From positions 62,001 through 126,000 of the forward strand of contig JAUXNG010000072.1 in the NCBI GenBank assembly GCA_030682835.1: a DNA stretch of 64,000 nt. Reading direction: 5' to 3'. The notes below the pieces were generated by a model. The model was not told where the DNA came from and ran no database searches. It saw nothing but the letters and a program-made list of their open reading frames with translations. Positions 53,378 to 61,072 of this stretch are shown one piece after another. The stretch comes from Hydrogenophaga sp. Lineage in GTDB: Bacteria > Pseudomonadota > Gammaproteobacteria > Burkholderiales > Burkholderiaceae_C. The position numbers and the translations under genes were made by a program. Within the stretch, counting starts at the first letter, position 1. Each line of letters starts with the position of its first letter.

Positions 53378-53770
53378 TCAGACGAGGCTCACCAATACCC
53401 AGCCCGTAGCGGCGATATGGCCGAGTGTGACCAGCACCGAGAGGCCGTGCAGCCACTTGAAGCGCTGGCGCTGTCCGGCATCTGTCGCCGCGTTGATGGC
53501 CGGCATGAGCAGTTGCCAAAGGGGCACGGTGCTGAGCGCCACCACAGCCATCACCAGCGCCGCGCTGGCGTCATGCGGCCACCACAGCAAAGCGCCCACC
53601 CCGGCCACAGCCATCACGAACAGGTAGAAGAACGGAAAGGCACGGCGCAGGGTGGCGCCCGCCAGCGGCGCCGGCAGCGCGCTGAACACGAAAACCGCAA
53701 AACCAAACGAGTACAGCACCATGCCCCCGAACAACAGGGCGGTGGTCAGAACAGCGGCGGAATGGATCAT
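53378..53770 (-). CDS. Four-helix membrane protein, DUF4149/TMEM205-like
   Basis: A 130-residue protein with four hydrophobic segments. FPFFYLFVMAVAGVGAL and RQRFKWLHGLSVLVTLGHIAA match the DUF4149 family as I recall it. Function unknown. The start at ATG 53770 leaves 64 bp to the end of the MerR-like gene upstream on the same strand. Confidence 0.75.
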   Translation of the reverse strand: MIHSAAVLTTALLFGGMVLYSFGFAVFVFSALPAPLAGATLRRAFPFFYLFVMAVAGVGALLWWPHDASAALVMAVVALSTVPLWQLLMPAINAATDAGQRQRFKWLHGLSVLVTLGHIAATGWVLVSLV

Positions 53771-53834
53771 GGGCAGATGCCTGCGAGGGAGAGGTGAACA
53801 GGAACAGGGCGCCGCTCTTGTACGGGCGGTCCCC

Positions 53835-54902
53835 TCATGGCAGCGCAAGGCCCTCGGCCACCGCCACACGCTCCAGTGCCGACTCAAACAAGACGCGTGC
53901 GGCACCGGCGACCCGGTGCAGGTACGCGTGCAGCTCGGCGTCGGCCTCGTTGTGGTTGGCGCAGCCGGCGCTGTAGGCCTCGAAACCGGTGATCTGCATC
54001 AGCAGCTCGGCCACATGCCCTGGGCACTCGCAGGCCATTGCGGAGGCCCTGCCCGCGAACGCGGTGAGGCTCGCGTCGTCGAAACGGGGCGGCGTCACGG
54101 GTCCCGCTGTGCCGGGTAGACCCAGCTCCGCCAGCGACCACCCGTGGGCATCCGCCCCAGCCGCGCGACCCTCTGCACCGCCCGACGACCCATCCACGGC
54201 GGTGTGCAAAGCACCCATCCAGCTCTCCAAAGCGGCGTCGTCGGCCGGCTCCCGGGCCATGATCGCACCGGCCTGGGCCAGGCCATCGCGCGCAGCGGCG
54301 CCTGCGAAACGGTAGGCCACGGCCACGCATCGCGGCTGCCAGGTCACGGTCGCCTGGTGCAAATCGTCAGCTGCGCTTTCGTGCACGCCAGCGGTCTGCC
54401 ACAGCAGCAGGTCGACCGGCGCCGGGGCGGCCGATGCAGCGTCTGCCATCGAGTCGAACACCGCCACCACCTGCGGGCGCTGAAACCACTGGCGAAACAG
54501 CGTCGGGCGCTTCAGGCGCACCGCCATCGCCTTGCCCACCACCACCACACGCAGCGGCAGCCTGCGCTCGCCCTGCCCCACGGCCCGCGGCGCCGCCACG
54601 TCACCCCCATGCGCCAGGGCCACATCCCTGAGCTGGTCCATCTCCAGACCCGCCAGTGATCCGATGGCATGCCCCTGTTCGGTCAGCTGGCGAAGCAACA
54701 CCACCCGCTCCACGTCGGCCGAAGAGTACAGCCGATGTCCCGAGGCCGCCGTGACAGGGGCAACCGCCTGGTAACGCTGCTCCCAGATGCGCAGCGTCGA
54801 CACCGGCATGCCCGCCATCCGCGCAACCGACCCGCTGCGAAAGCTGGGTTGATGGGATGAGTCGACAGCAGGCGCAGGAGACGGTTGAACCGGACTTGAC
54901 AT
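53835..54902 (-). CDS. MerR-family regulator, LitR/CarH-like layout with degenerate B12 region
   Basis: A 355-residue regulator. The N-terminal MerR domain (about 21-90) reads RSGSVARMAGMPVSTLRIWEQRY and GHRLYSSADVERVVLLRQL. The middle (about 115-230) has the size and pattern of the Rossmann B12-binding domain of LitR/CarH but lacks the E-x-H or W-x9-EH cobalamin motifs, and the C-terminal part contains CECPGHVAELLMQITGFEAYSAGC, with three cysteines. GGAGG precedes the ATG at 54902. It is divergent from a DCC gene and a HiPIP gene, probably its targets. Light response is possible but cannot be through B12 as in CarH. Confidence 0.8.
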   Translation of the reverse strand: MSSPVQPSPAPAVDSSHQPSFRSGSVARMAGMPVSTLRIWEQRYQAVAPVTAASGHRLYSSADVERVVLLRQLTEQGHAIGSLAGLEMDQLRDVALAHGGDVAAPRAVGQGERRLPLRVVVVGKAMAVRLKRPTLFRQWFQRPQVVAVFDSMADAASAAPAPVDLLLWQTAGVHESAADDLHQATVTWQPRCVAVAYRFAGAAARDGLAQAGAIMAREPADDAALESWMGALHTAVDGSSGGAEGRAAGADAHGWSLAELGLPGTAGPVTPPRFDDASLTAFAGRASAMACECPGHVAELLMQITGFEAYSAGCANHNEADAELHAYLHRVAGAARVLFESALERVAVAEGLALP

Positions 54903-55031
54903 GGTGCGTTCCTCCGCGATGTTTGAGTTGAATTTGAGTCGTATTATCGCAGCTCGACGCGATGATACTCGCTCCAAGAGTTGCGTTTGAGTGGCTTTAA
55001 TCTACCATTCAACCATGTCAAATTCAACTCA
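54903..55031. promoter_or_regulatory. Divergent operator region with 14-bp inverted repeats
   Basis: TGAGTTGAATTTGA (54924-54937) is repeated in perfect inverted orientation as TCAAATTCAACTCA (55018-55031), the second copy covering codons 2-6 of the DCC gene. A partial TTTGAGT lies at 54986-54992. The AT-rich region with TATTAT (54942-54947) contains the promoters. The regulator encoded at 53835 is the obvious candidate to bind the repeats. Confidence 0.55.
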
Positions 55032-55380
55032 CAACCTGCCCACGGTTTACTTTGACGGTGGCTGCCCGGTGTGCTCACGAGAAGTGGCCATGTACCAGGC
55101 GCAACCCGGTGCCGAGTCCCTGCGCTGGATCGATGCGTCACGTTGCGACGCACAAACGCTGGGCGCCGGGCTCACGCGCGACGCTGCCATGGCCCGGCTG
55201 CACCTACGCCGGCCCGACGGCAGCCTGGTCAGCGGTGCAGCGGCCTTCACCGGCATGTGGCAGGCCTTGCCCCGGTGGTCCTGGCTGGGCCGTTTACTGG
55301 GTTCGGGCATCCGCCTGCGGCTGCTTGAAGTGGCTTACCGGTGTTTTCTCTTCGTGCGCCGCGTCTGGCGCAAGGCCTGA
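55015..55380 (+). CDS. DCC-family (DUF393) thiol-disulfide protein
   Basis: A 121-residue protein with the signature YFDGGCPVCSREVAMY (residues about 12-27), a CxxC on a thioredoxin-like fold. DUF393 proteins are common next to LitR-type regulators and photolyases; biochemical roles are poorly known. It is divergent from the MerR-like gene and 81 bp ahead of a HiPIP gene on the same strand. Confidence 0.88.
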   Translation: MSNSTHNLPTVYFDGGCPVCSREVAMYQAQPGAESLRWIDASRCDAQTLGAGLTRDAAMARLHLRRPDGSLVSGAAAFTGMWQALPRWSWLGRLLGSGIRLRLLEVAYRCFLFVRRVWRKA

Positions 55381-55461
55381 AGACCCATTTCCCGCCGCGC
55401 CGAGACCGCAAGCCCTCGACGCCACGATTCTCTCTCTGGCTTGCTTCACAAGGACGACCCC

Positions 55462-55767
55462 ATGCAAAACAATCGACGCACCTTCCTGATGACCCTGGCC
55501 GCCGGCAGCGCAGCCCTTACCACCACCGCCCACGCCCAGCCAGCACGGCTGAACGAGAAAGATCCCCAGGCCGTGGCGCTCGGCTACTTTGAAGACGCCA
55601 CCAAAACCGACACCAAGAAGTTTCCCAAATACGCCGCCGGACAACTCTGCAACAACTGCGCGCTGTACCAGGGGAAGGTCACCGATGCATGGGCCGGCTG
55701 CCCGCTGTTCGCCGGTAAACAGGTGGCCGGCAAAGGCTGGTGCAACGCCTGGGCGAAAAAGGGTTGA
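55462..55767 (+). CDS. Second high-potential iron-sulfur protein (HiPIP), Tat-exported
   Basis: A 101-residue precursor with twin-arginine signal NNRRTFLMTLA and cleavage near AHAQ. Cluster cysteines are C63, C66, C80 and C94. It resembles the HiPIP at 23286, with the shared NEKDPQ and KKFPK stretches. AAGGA precedes the ATG at 55462, so the longer frame from 55441 is rejected. Possibly expressed under control of the MerR-like regulator, in contrast to the photosynthesis-cluster copy. Confidence 0.93.
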   Translation: MQNNRRTFLMTLAAGSAALTTTAHAQPARLNEKDPQAVALGYFEDATKTDTKKFPKYAAGQLCNNCALYQGKVTDAWAGCPLFAGKQVAGKGWCNAWAKKG

Positions 55768-55980
55768 ACGTGCGTTCAGAGGCAGTCACAGCGCTGTCGC
55801 ACCTTGCGCTGATCGACGTGACGGTCCGCACATCCACACAGGGGCATGCGCTCTCTTGCGCATGACCGGCCGGTGCACAGCAGCCTGGCGCCCTGCTGTG
55901 CATCTGTAGCGCCTTGTGGATGGTCGACAGCATGCCGAAACGTTGTTCTTAGAACGGACATTCCAGAGGGAACAGGCAAG
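55768..55980. other. Spacer between HiPIP and the island's left boundary
   Basis: No gene or RNA I can support. GAACGTGCGTTC at 55768 can fold as a short hairpin after the HiPIP stop. The stretch would have been the downstream flank of the tRNA-Ser gene before the island inserted. Confidence 0.5.
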
Positions 55981-56010
55981 AAAAAACCCGCAATCCTTGC
56001 AGATTGCGGG
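55981..56010 (-). terminator. Intrinsic terminator at the left island boundary (ancestral tRNA terminator)
   Basis: Read on the minus strand: CCCGCAATC, loop TGCAAG, GATTGCGGG, then six T. It lies 5 bp outside the left 16-bp core, where the original tRNA-Ser 3' flank would be. Confidence 0.8.
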
Positions 56011-56015
56011 CCTAA

Positions 56016-56031
56016 ACTGGCGGAGCGAGAG
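56016..56031. other. Left attachment core (attL)
   Basis: ACTGGCGGAGCGAGAG, identical to the tRNA-Ser 3' end at 63425-63440. The adjoining bases differ on both sides, which defines the core. Confidence 0.88.
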
Positions 56032-56163
56032 TCCGCCATCATATGACCTCTTGACCCCATAGAGAATCTTCTTGAGAAGATTTTTCTCCTTATACGACAA
56101 ATACTTATCTTCTTTTAGCGTCTCACGACTCATCAGGAGCTTATCATTCCGTCTCACCCCAAG

Positions 56164-56184
56164 TGGTGACTCATATGGTGACTC
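56164..56184. repeat. Left-end direct repeats (possible integrase arm sites)
   Basis: Two copies of GGTGACTC, 12 bp apart, just before the integrase ribosome site. The same 21-bp arrangement with one change is at 63351-63371, near the right core. Confidence 0.7.
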
Positions 56185-56194
56185 GGAGGTCAAG

Positions 56195-57391
56195 ATGGCG
56201 CTGAATGTGAAGCAGGTGGAGAAATTGGTGCGCGATGCCCAACCCGGTCTCACGCCCGACGGCAACGGGCTGTACTTGAAGGTATCGCCCGGGGGCGCCG
56301 CGTCCTGGGCCTACAGATTCCAGATTGATGGCAAGCGGCGGTTGATGGGCCTGGGTGCCTGCTCCCTGGTGACTCTCGCAGAGGCACGCGAGCGGGCCTC
56401 AGAAGCGCGCAAGAAGGCAAGCGAGGGGGTAGACCCGATCGCCGCACGCGAAGCCACCGCCAAGGCCCTGCGGCCGGCCACCTTCCGTGAAGTGGCGGCG
56501 GAGTACATCGCCGACCACCGCGCAAGCTGGCGCAACGCCAAGCACGCTCAGCAGTGGGAGAACACTCTGAAGCAGTACGCGCACCCCAAGCTCGGCGCCA
56601 AGCGGGTGGACCAGATCACCACCGAGGACATCCTGACCGTGCTGCGGCCGATCTGGGAGACGAAGGCCGAGACGGCCCGTCGCCTGCGCAACCGGATTGA
56701 GTTAGTGATCGACGCCGCACGGGCCAAGGGACTATCCACCGCACCCAACCCAGCGGCGTGGCGGGGCCACTTGGACAAGTTGCTGCCCAAGCGACCCGCC
56801 GTCACCAAGCGCCACCACGCCGCGATGGACTACCGCGAGGTGCCCGCCTTCTACAGACGGCTCGCTTCGGATCGCGGTTCGCTTTCCAGTCGGGCTCTGC
56901 GGCTGGCCTTACTGACGGCGTGTCGCTCCTCCGAGGTGCTTCTGGCGCGCTGGGAGGAATTCGATCTGCGCGGCAATGTATGGGTGGTGCCGGCCGAGAG
57001 GATGAAGGCGGGCAAGCCCCACCGGGTGCCACTTGCGCAGGAGGCGCTGAACGTACTGGAAAGCCTCAAGCCCGCAGGCGATACCGGGCCCGCTGGCCAC
57101 CTCTTTCCAGGCGCGAAGAAGGATAAGCCGCTGTCGAACATGGCGATGACGATGGTGCTGCGCAAGATGGGCCACGGCGACCTCACCGTGCATGGGTTCC
57201 GCTCCACCTTTCGGGATTGGGCAGCGGAAGCTACGAGTTACCCCAACATCGTCGCGGAGCAGGCACTGGCGCACTCAGTCGGCAGCAGCGTCGAAAAGGC
57301 GTACCGGCGCGGTGATCTGCTGGAACAGAGGCGCGCCCTGATGGCCGACTGGGCGGCGTACTTGACCGGCGGCGCGTGTCCAGCGGCTTGA
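56195..57391 (+). CDS. int: Tyrosine integrase of P4/DUF4102 type
   Basis: A 398-residue integrase: N-terminal DUF4102 arm-binding domain (about 5-90, with PDGNGLYLKVSPGG), SAM-like core-binding domain (about 95-195), and catalytic domain with R244 (LLTACRSSE), H333 and R336 (HGFRSTF), H360 and nucleophile Y370 (EKAYRR). GGAGG lies 5 bp before the ATG at 56195; an upstream frame from 56072 would run through the arm repeats. It should catalyse recombination at tRNA-Ser. All catalytic residues are intact. Confidence 0.93.
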   Translation: MALNVKQVEKLVRDAQPGLTPDGNGLYLKVSPGGAASWAYRFQIDGKRRLMGLGACSLVTLAEARERASEARKKASEGVDPIAAREATAKALRPATFREVAAEYIADHRASWRNAKHAQQWENTLKQYAHPKLGAKRVDQITTEDILTVLRPIWETKAETARRLRNRIELVIDAARAKGLSTAPNPAAWRGHLDKLLPKRPAVTKRHHAAMDYREVPAFYRRLASDRGSLSSRALRLALLTACRSSEVLLARWEEFDLRGNVWVVPAERMKAGKPHRVPLAQEALNVLESLKPAGDTGPAGHLFPGAKKDKPLSNMAMTMVLRKMGHGDLTVHGFRSTFRDWAAEATSYPNIVAEQALAHSVGSSVEKAYRRGDLLEQRRALMADWAAYLTGGACPAA

Positions 57392-57899
57392 GCGACACCA
57401 AGCGGCGCCTGGGCAAAAAGCACGACATCTATTCGCTCACTAGCTCTCCCGGCGAAAGCGGCGCGCAGCGCCCCTTTTGCCTCTACGAGAGAGCTGCCAG
57501 CAAGCGCCTACGGCATTTGTTCCACCAATTGTCGGGTCACCACAACCTGAACTCTTGATAGAGTGGGGACATTCTTGATACGCGCTGAGTAGCAACAGCG
57601 CGTGGCACACAGGAACCGAATCGCGAACGGCGTACCGCAACGAACGCCCGGGCCTTGGCAGCCGACACGATGCCGGGTGGAGCCCGGCCCCAGTAGGAGG
57701 GAACCCCCTCGACGCCAGTGCGTTGAGGTCCTTTGACGCCCCGTGCGTCGATGGCCTCTGAGGTAGCCCGTCGCGCCGTTAGCCCCGGCAGGAAGGACGG
57801 AAGACCCAGAGTCGCTAGCGAGCCCATCAGTGAGTTTGTGCACCAACCCCCCGCCCGCTTGAGCAGCGCGGGGTCGTACCACCTTGCCGGATCGCATAC
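57392..57899. other. 508-bp gap between int and alpA: hairpin-rich, possible RNA or control region
   Basis: No plus-strand gene fits. The region is GC-rich and full of self-complementary words, such as GCCGGGTGGAGCCCGGC (57671-57687) and TCGCTAGCGA (57814-57823). Two overlapping minus-strand frames stay open for about 140 codons, but lack a ribosome site and have unlikely composition. A structured RNA or promoter/operator zone for the alpA operon is possible. Confidence 0.35.
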
Positions 57900-58127
57900 A
57901 TGACCCAGACAGTTCCCGCCGCAGCGCCTGCGGCACTTCGCATTTACCGCCGACATCACCTTGTCGGCCCCAACGGCATCACCGGCCTTAGCCCGGCCTC
58001 CCTGTATCGGGCCATCGCGGCGGGCTCGTTCCCGCGCCCGGTACCGCTCAGCGCCCGGGCCGTCGGCTGGCCCTCGGATGTAGTCGAGCAGTGGATCACC
58101 ACCCGGTCCGCGGGAGGTATCGCGTGA
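57900..58127 (+). CDS. AlpA-family DNA-binding protein
   Basis: A 75-residue protein with GLSPASLYRAIAAGSFPRPVPL and AVGWPSDVVEQWI, the AlpA/excisionase winged-helix signature. In P4-like elements AlpA activates integrase or acts as excisionase. The next gene's GTG overlaps its stop (GTGA). It heads a five-gene coupled operon. Confidence 0.85.
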   Translation: MTQTVPAAAPAALRIYRRHHLVGPNGITGLSPASLYRAIAAGSFPRPVPLSARAVGWPSDVVEQWITTRSAGGIA

Positions 58128-58468
58128 ACGTCTACAACCATCGCGCAGCCGCCCAGCGCGCCACCCATGCCACCCCCGCCCACGCCGCGGCCCTGCGGCG
58201 CCTTGAAGCCCACCGCGCCCAGCACCGGGCCGGCCCCCGTCGCCTCTCTGCAGCCCTGCGCGACTGGGGGGCGACTGGCACCCCGCCCCCGGCCTGGCGC
58301 GCCGTAGACGCCAGTGCTCGCACGCAGGGGGTCGCGGTGTGTTTCCTCGCCGATTTCGACGCTGTCTCGCTGTCCGCGGGCCCTGCTTTGCACGCGTACG
58401 CCGGCACGCCGTCGCAGGCGCTCACCAGCATCGGCGCCCTGGTCGCACTCCGGGAGGGCTCCAAGTGA
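58124..58468 (+). CDS. Hypothetical island protein, 114 residues
   Basis: Starts at GTG 58124 (GTGA overlap with alpA) and ends overlapping the next gene. The N-terminal half is rich in Ala, Arg and His (LRRLEAHRAQHRAGPRRLSAALRDW), likely nucleic-acid interacting; the C-terminal half has hydrophobic FLADFDAVSLSAGPAL. No family recognised. The long open frame and coupled starts support it. Confidence 0.6.
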   Translation: MNVYNHRAAAQRATHATPAHAAALRRLEAHRAQHRAGPRRLSAALRDWGATGTPPPAWRAVDASARTQGVAVCFLADFDAVSLSAGPALHAYAGTPSQALTSIGALVALREGSK

Positions 58469-58674
58469 CCGAATCGCAGATCGCTATGCATTTTCTGAAC
58501 GAAAGCCTCCCGCAGAAGTGGATCGACACGGCCAAGGCCCGCGCCGCGCTGGCCGGGTCTGAGTTGCGGGTCACGCCCGTCGGGTACCAGATCGTCGCGC
58601 GCAGCAAGACCGCTGTCCTACAGACCTGGCGCCATGTAGAGGCGCTGATCGAGTTCTTGGAGGACAACGCATGA
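58465..58674 (+). CDS. Hypothetical island protein, 69 residues
   Basis: GTG start at 58465 overlaps the preceding stop (GTGA); its own stop overlaps the next ATG. Sequence includes TESQIAMHFLNESLPQKWID and RHVEALIEFLED, mostly helical. No family recognised. Confidence 0.6.
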   Translation: MTESQIAMHFLNESLPQKWIDTAKARAALAGSELRVTPVGYQIVARSKTAVLQTWRHVEALIEFLEDNA

Positions 58675-58925
58675 ACGCCTCCATGGTTGGAAGCCCGCCC
58701 GTTGTCCTGATGCGCACCAAGCCGGTGAAGGTCGGCCGCGACATTTCCGTCGAGTTCGAACAGTGGAAGACCGGTATCGAAGGGGTGTTCCGAGTCCAAG
58801 TGATCTGGGATCCTCTGCCATCGCCCCGCGAGATGCGCCGCTGCTTGAGCCGCCCCTCATACGCTCGGGCACTTGCTGAATTCACGGCGAAAGCCAAGGA
58901 GGCATGCGATGCAGGCCGCGGGTAG
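58671..58925 (+). CDS. Hypothetical island protein, 84 residues
   Basis: ATG 58671 overlaps the preceding stop (ATGA). The product contains DISVEFEQWKTGIEGVFRVQVIWDPLPS and ends within the start of the primase gene (17-bp overlap). No family recognised. Coupling on both sides makes it likely to be translated. Confidence 0.6.
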   Translation: MNASMVGSPPVVLMRTKPVKVGRDISVEFEQWKTGIEGVFRVQVIWDPLPSPREMRRCLSRPSYARALAEFTAKAKEACDAGRG

Positions 58926-60951
58926 CGAGGTGCACGCAATGCATCGCTTCAGCGAGGCAAACGCCGCCGTCGTGCCCCGTGGGCTCAAGGGTCAAAAGCG
59001 CTTCGGCCCGTGGCGTGCGGAGTGGGACGCCAAGCGCCGCAAACACGAGAAGGTTCCCCGCATGGTGGAAGACGTGCGCCGGGGACTCTCCACCGCGCGG
59101 CCAGAGCGCTGGGGCACCTTTGATGCCGCGGTCGCCGCTCACTTTGCGTCAGATGGGGCCACGCAAGGCGTGGGCTACTGCATGACCGGGCCGCACGGGA
59201 TCGTCGGTATCGACCTTGACAGGGCCGTCGTCGATGGTGTCGTTAAGCCGTGGGCGCGAGAGATCGTTGATCGTGTCGCCAGCTACACCGAGACCAGTCC
59301 ATCGGGCAACGGCCTGCGCATCTTCGTTCGCGGCGAGATCAAGCGGGACTTCATTGACCACCCGTCTGGCGTCGAGGTGTACGCTGGACACACGCCCCGG
59401 TACTTGACCGTAACGGGCAAGCACCTACCCGGAACTCCTACTGACGTGGTCGACGCGCCGCCTGGCGCCCTGGAGTGGCTGGCGGAGACCTACTGCCGCC
59501 GCCACAACGAGCCTGGTTCGGCCGATGTGCAGGCGACGCCCGACCTCCTGCCGCCCGAGCAGTGCCCCGACGTCAGCACGCTGAATCTGCCGCCGAGCGC
59601 GTCGGAGTTCCTTCTAGACGGCACGCACAGCGGGGACCGCTCGCGCGCGCTGCACTCGGCTGCGGTAGCCCTCTTCAGCGCCGGCATGAACGACGTTCAG
59701 GTGTTATCCGTCCTCGCGAGCAACCGCCATGCAATGGAGGTTGCGCTTGATCACTGGGGGCCTGACGAGGACAAGGCACACCTGTACCTGTGGCGCCACC
59801 AGGTGTGCAAGGCCAAGCCGAAGGCCATGAGCTCGATCCTCACGGCCGCTGACTGGGACGATGCCGAGCAGGGGCCTGCCGGCGTGCGCGAGACCGATGT
59901 GCCGCGCTTCAAGTTCCTGCAGGCGGGCGAGTATGCAGCCTCGATCAAGCTGCCTGAGTGGCTCGTCCCTGGCCTGCTCCCGCGGGCGGAACTCGTTTCT
60001 GTGTTCGGCGAGTCCGGCTCTGGCAAGTCATTCTGGCTGCTCGACCTGCTGCTTCGGCTGGGCGCCGGCCTTGCGTGGCAGGGCAAGCCCCTGCAGCGCG
60101 CGCGGCTCGCGTATGTGGCCGCGGAGGGCGCCTCGGGGGTGGCTCTTCGCCTGCAGGCCATGGCGAAGCACTTCGGCGTGGAGCTCTCCGAGGTGGATCT
60201 GTGGGTCATGGCCGGGCAGCCGAACCTGCTCCAGCAGGATGACGTGCGCGAGTTGGTAAAGGCCATCAGGGCGCTCGGCGATGTTGACGCCATCGTCCTC
60301 GACACGCTGGCCCAGGTCACCCCTGGCGCTAACGAGAATTCATCGGAGGACATGGGCCGCGCCCTGGCGCACAGCAAGACACTCGGACAACTCACCGGGG
60401 CGACCGTCATCCACGTGGCCCATGCTGGCAAGAACACCAACCTGGGCCAGCGGGGCTGGTCGGGGCTCAAGGGCGCGGCAGATGCTCAGATCGAGATCAC
60501 CCGCACCGCGACCTACCGCGCTGCCACCGTCGCGAAGCTTAAAGACGGAGCCGGTGAGGGGGTCGACTACCGCTTCAAGCTGATTGAGGTCCCGCTCGAC
60601 TTTGAACCCGATACCGACGGCGTGGTGCCTACCAGCTGCGTCGTGGAGTACCTCGACGGTCTCGCGACTCCTGGCGCACCCGGGCAGACGAAGCAGGCAT
60701 CCACCGGCTTGGGCGCTCACCAGACGCGCATGCTGGACGTTCTTGCGCAGTTGATCGAACAGAGCCCGGCCGGTGTGGACCGCGAAGCACTGCTCCGAGC
60801 CACCGCCGAGCGCCTCAACGAGGTGCCGGCGGCGAAGCGCAGGGATCGCGCCCGTGAGGCGTTCGCCGGCCTTGTCCGGCGTGGCGCGATCGCAGAGCAC
60901 CTGGGCGTGGTGGCCCTCACCACCCCGGCGGAGGGCCTCGGCATGACGTAG
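58909..60951 (+). CDS. Primase-helicase (AEP-like N-terminus, RepA/AAA_25 ATPase)
   Basis: A 680-residue replication protein. The N-terminal region (about 60-200) has GIDLD (100-104) and SPSGNGLRI (130-138), the catalytic layout of PrimPol-type primases. The C-terminal ATPase has Walker A GESGSGKS (367-374), Walker B AIVLDT (461-466), and HVAHAGKN, of the RepA/AAA_25 family. AAGGAGG lies six bases before ATG 58909, which replaces an upstream in-frame start. It should start replication of the excised element, probably at repeats directly downstream. Confidence 0.85.
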   Translation: MQAAGSEVHAMHRFSEANAAVVPRGLKGQKRFGPWRAEWDAKRRKHEKVPRMVEDVRRGLSTARPERWGTFDAAVAAHFASDGATQGVGYCMTGPHGIVGIDLDRAVVDGVVKPWAREIVDRVASYTETSPSGNGLRIFVRGEIKRDFIDHPSGVEVYAGHTPRYLTVTGKHLPGTPTDVVDAPPGALEWLAETYCRRHNEPGSADVQATPDLLPPEQCPDVSTLNLPPSASEFLLDGTHSGDRSRALHSAAVALFSAGMNDVQVLSVLASNRHAMEVALDHWGPDEDKAHLYLWRHQVCKAKPKAMSSILTAADWDDAEQGPAGVRETDVPRFKFLQAGEYAASIKLPEWLVPGLLPRAELVSVFGESGSGKSFWLLDLLLRLGAGLAWQGKPLQRARLAYVAAEGASGVALRLQAMAKHFGVELSEVDLWVMAGQPNLLQQDDVRELVKAIRALGDVDAIVLDTLAQVTPGANENSSEDMGRALAHSKTLGQLTGATVIHVAHAGKNTNLGQRGWSGLKGAADAQIEITRTATYRAATVAKLKDGAGEGVDYRFKLIEVPLDFEPDTDGVVPTSCVVEYLDGLATPGAPGQTKQASTGLGAHQTRMLDVLAQLIEQSPAGVDREALLRATAERLNEVPAAKRRDRAREAFAGLVRRGAIAEHLGVVALTTPAEGLGMT

Positions 60952-61072
60952 GAGCGGCTACCACCCGAAACACCCAGAACGGGTGCCATTCCGTGCCCCC
61001 GAAACACCCGGACCCGGTCCATCTATTTATAGATGGCCGGGGGAACCGGGTGCCGAACGACTGAAAGAACCT
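60952..61072. repeat. Repeats and AT-rich hairpin after the primase gene (possible origin)
   Basis: CCGAAACACCC occurs twice (60963-60973 and 60999-61009), each followed by an inverted GGGT or GGTCC segment, and CCATCTATTTATAGATGG (61019-61036) is a perfect 8-bp stem with a two-base loop in an otherwise GC-rich setting. The arrangement of iteron-like repeats beside an AT-rich hairpin suggests an origin of replication. Confidence 0.45.

Noticed and set aside
57508-57959. Two overlapping minus-strand frames of about 140 codons as genes
   Set aside because: No ribosome site, frames conflict, composition is unlike the island's other genes; left as an open question in the RNA finding.
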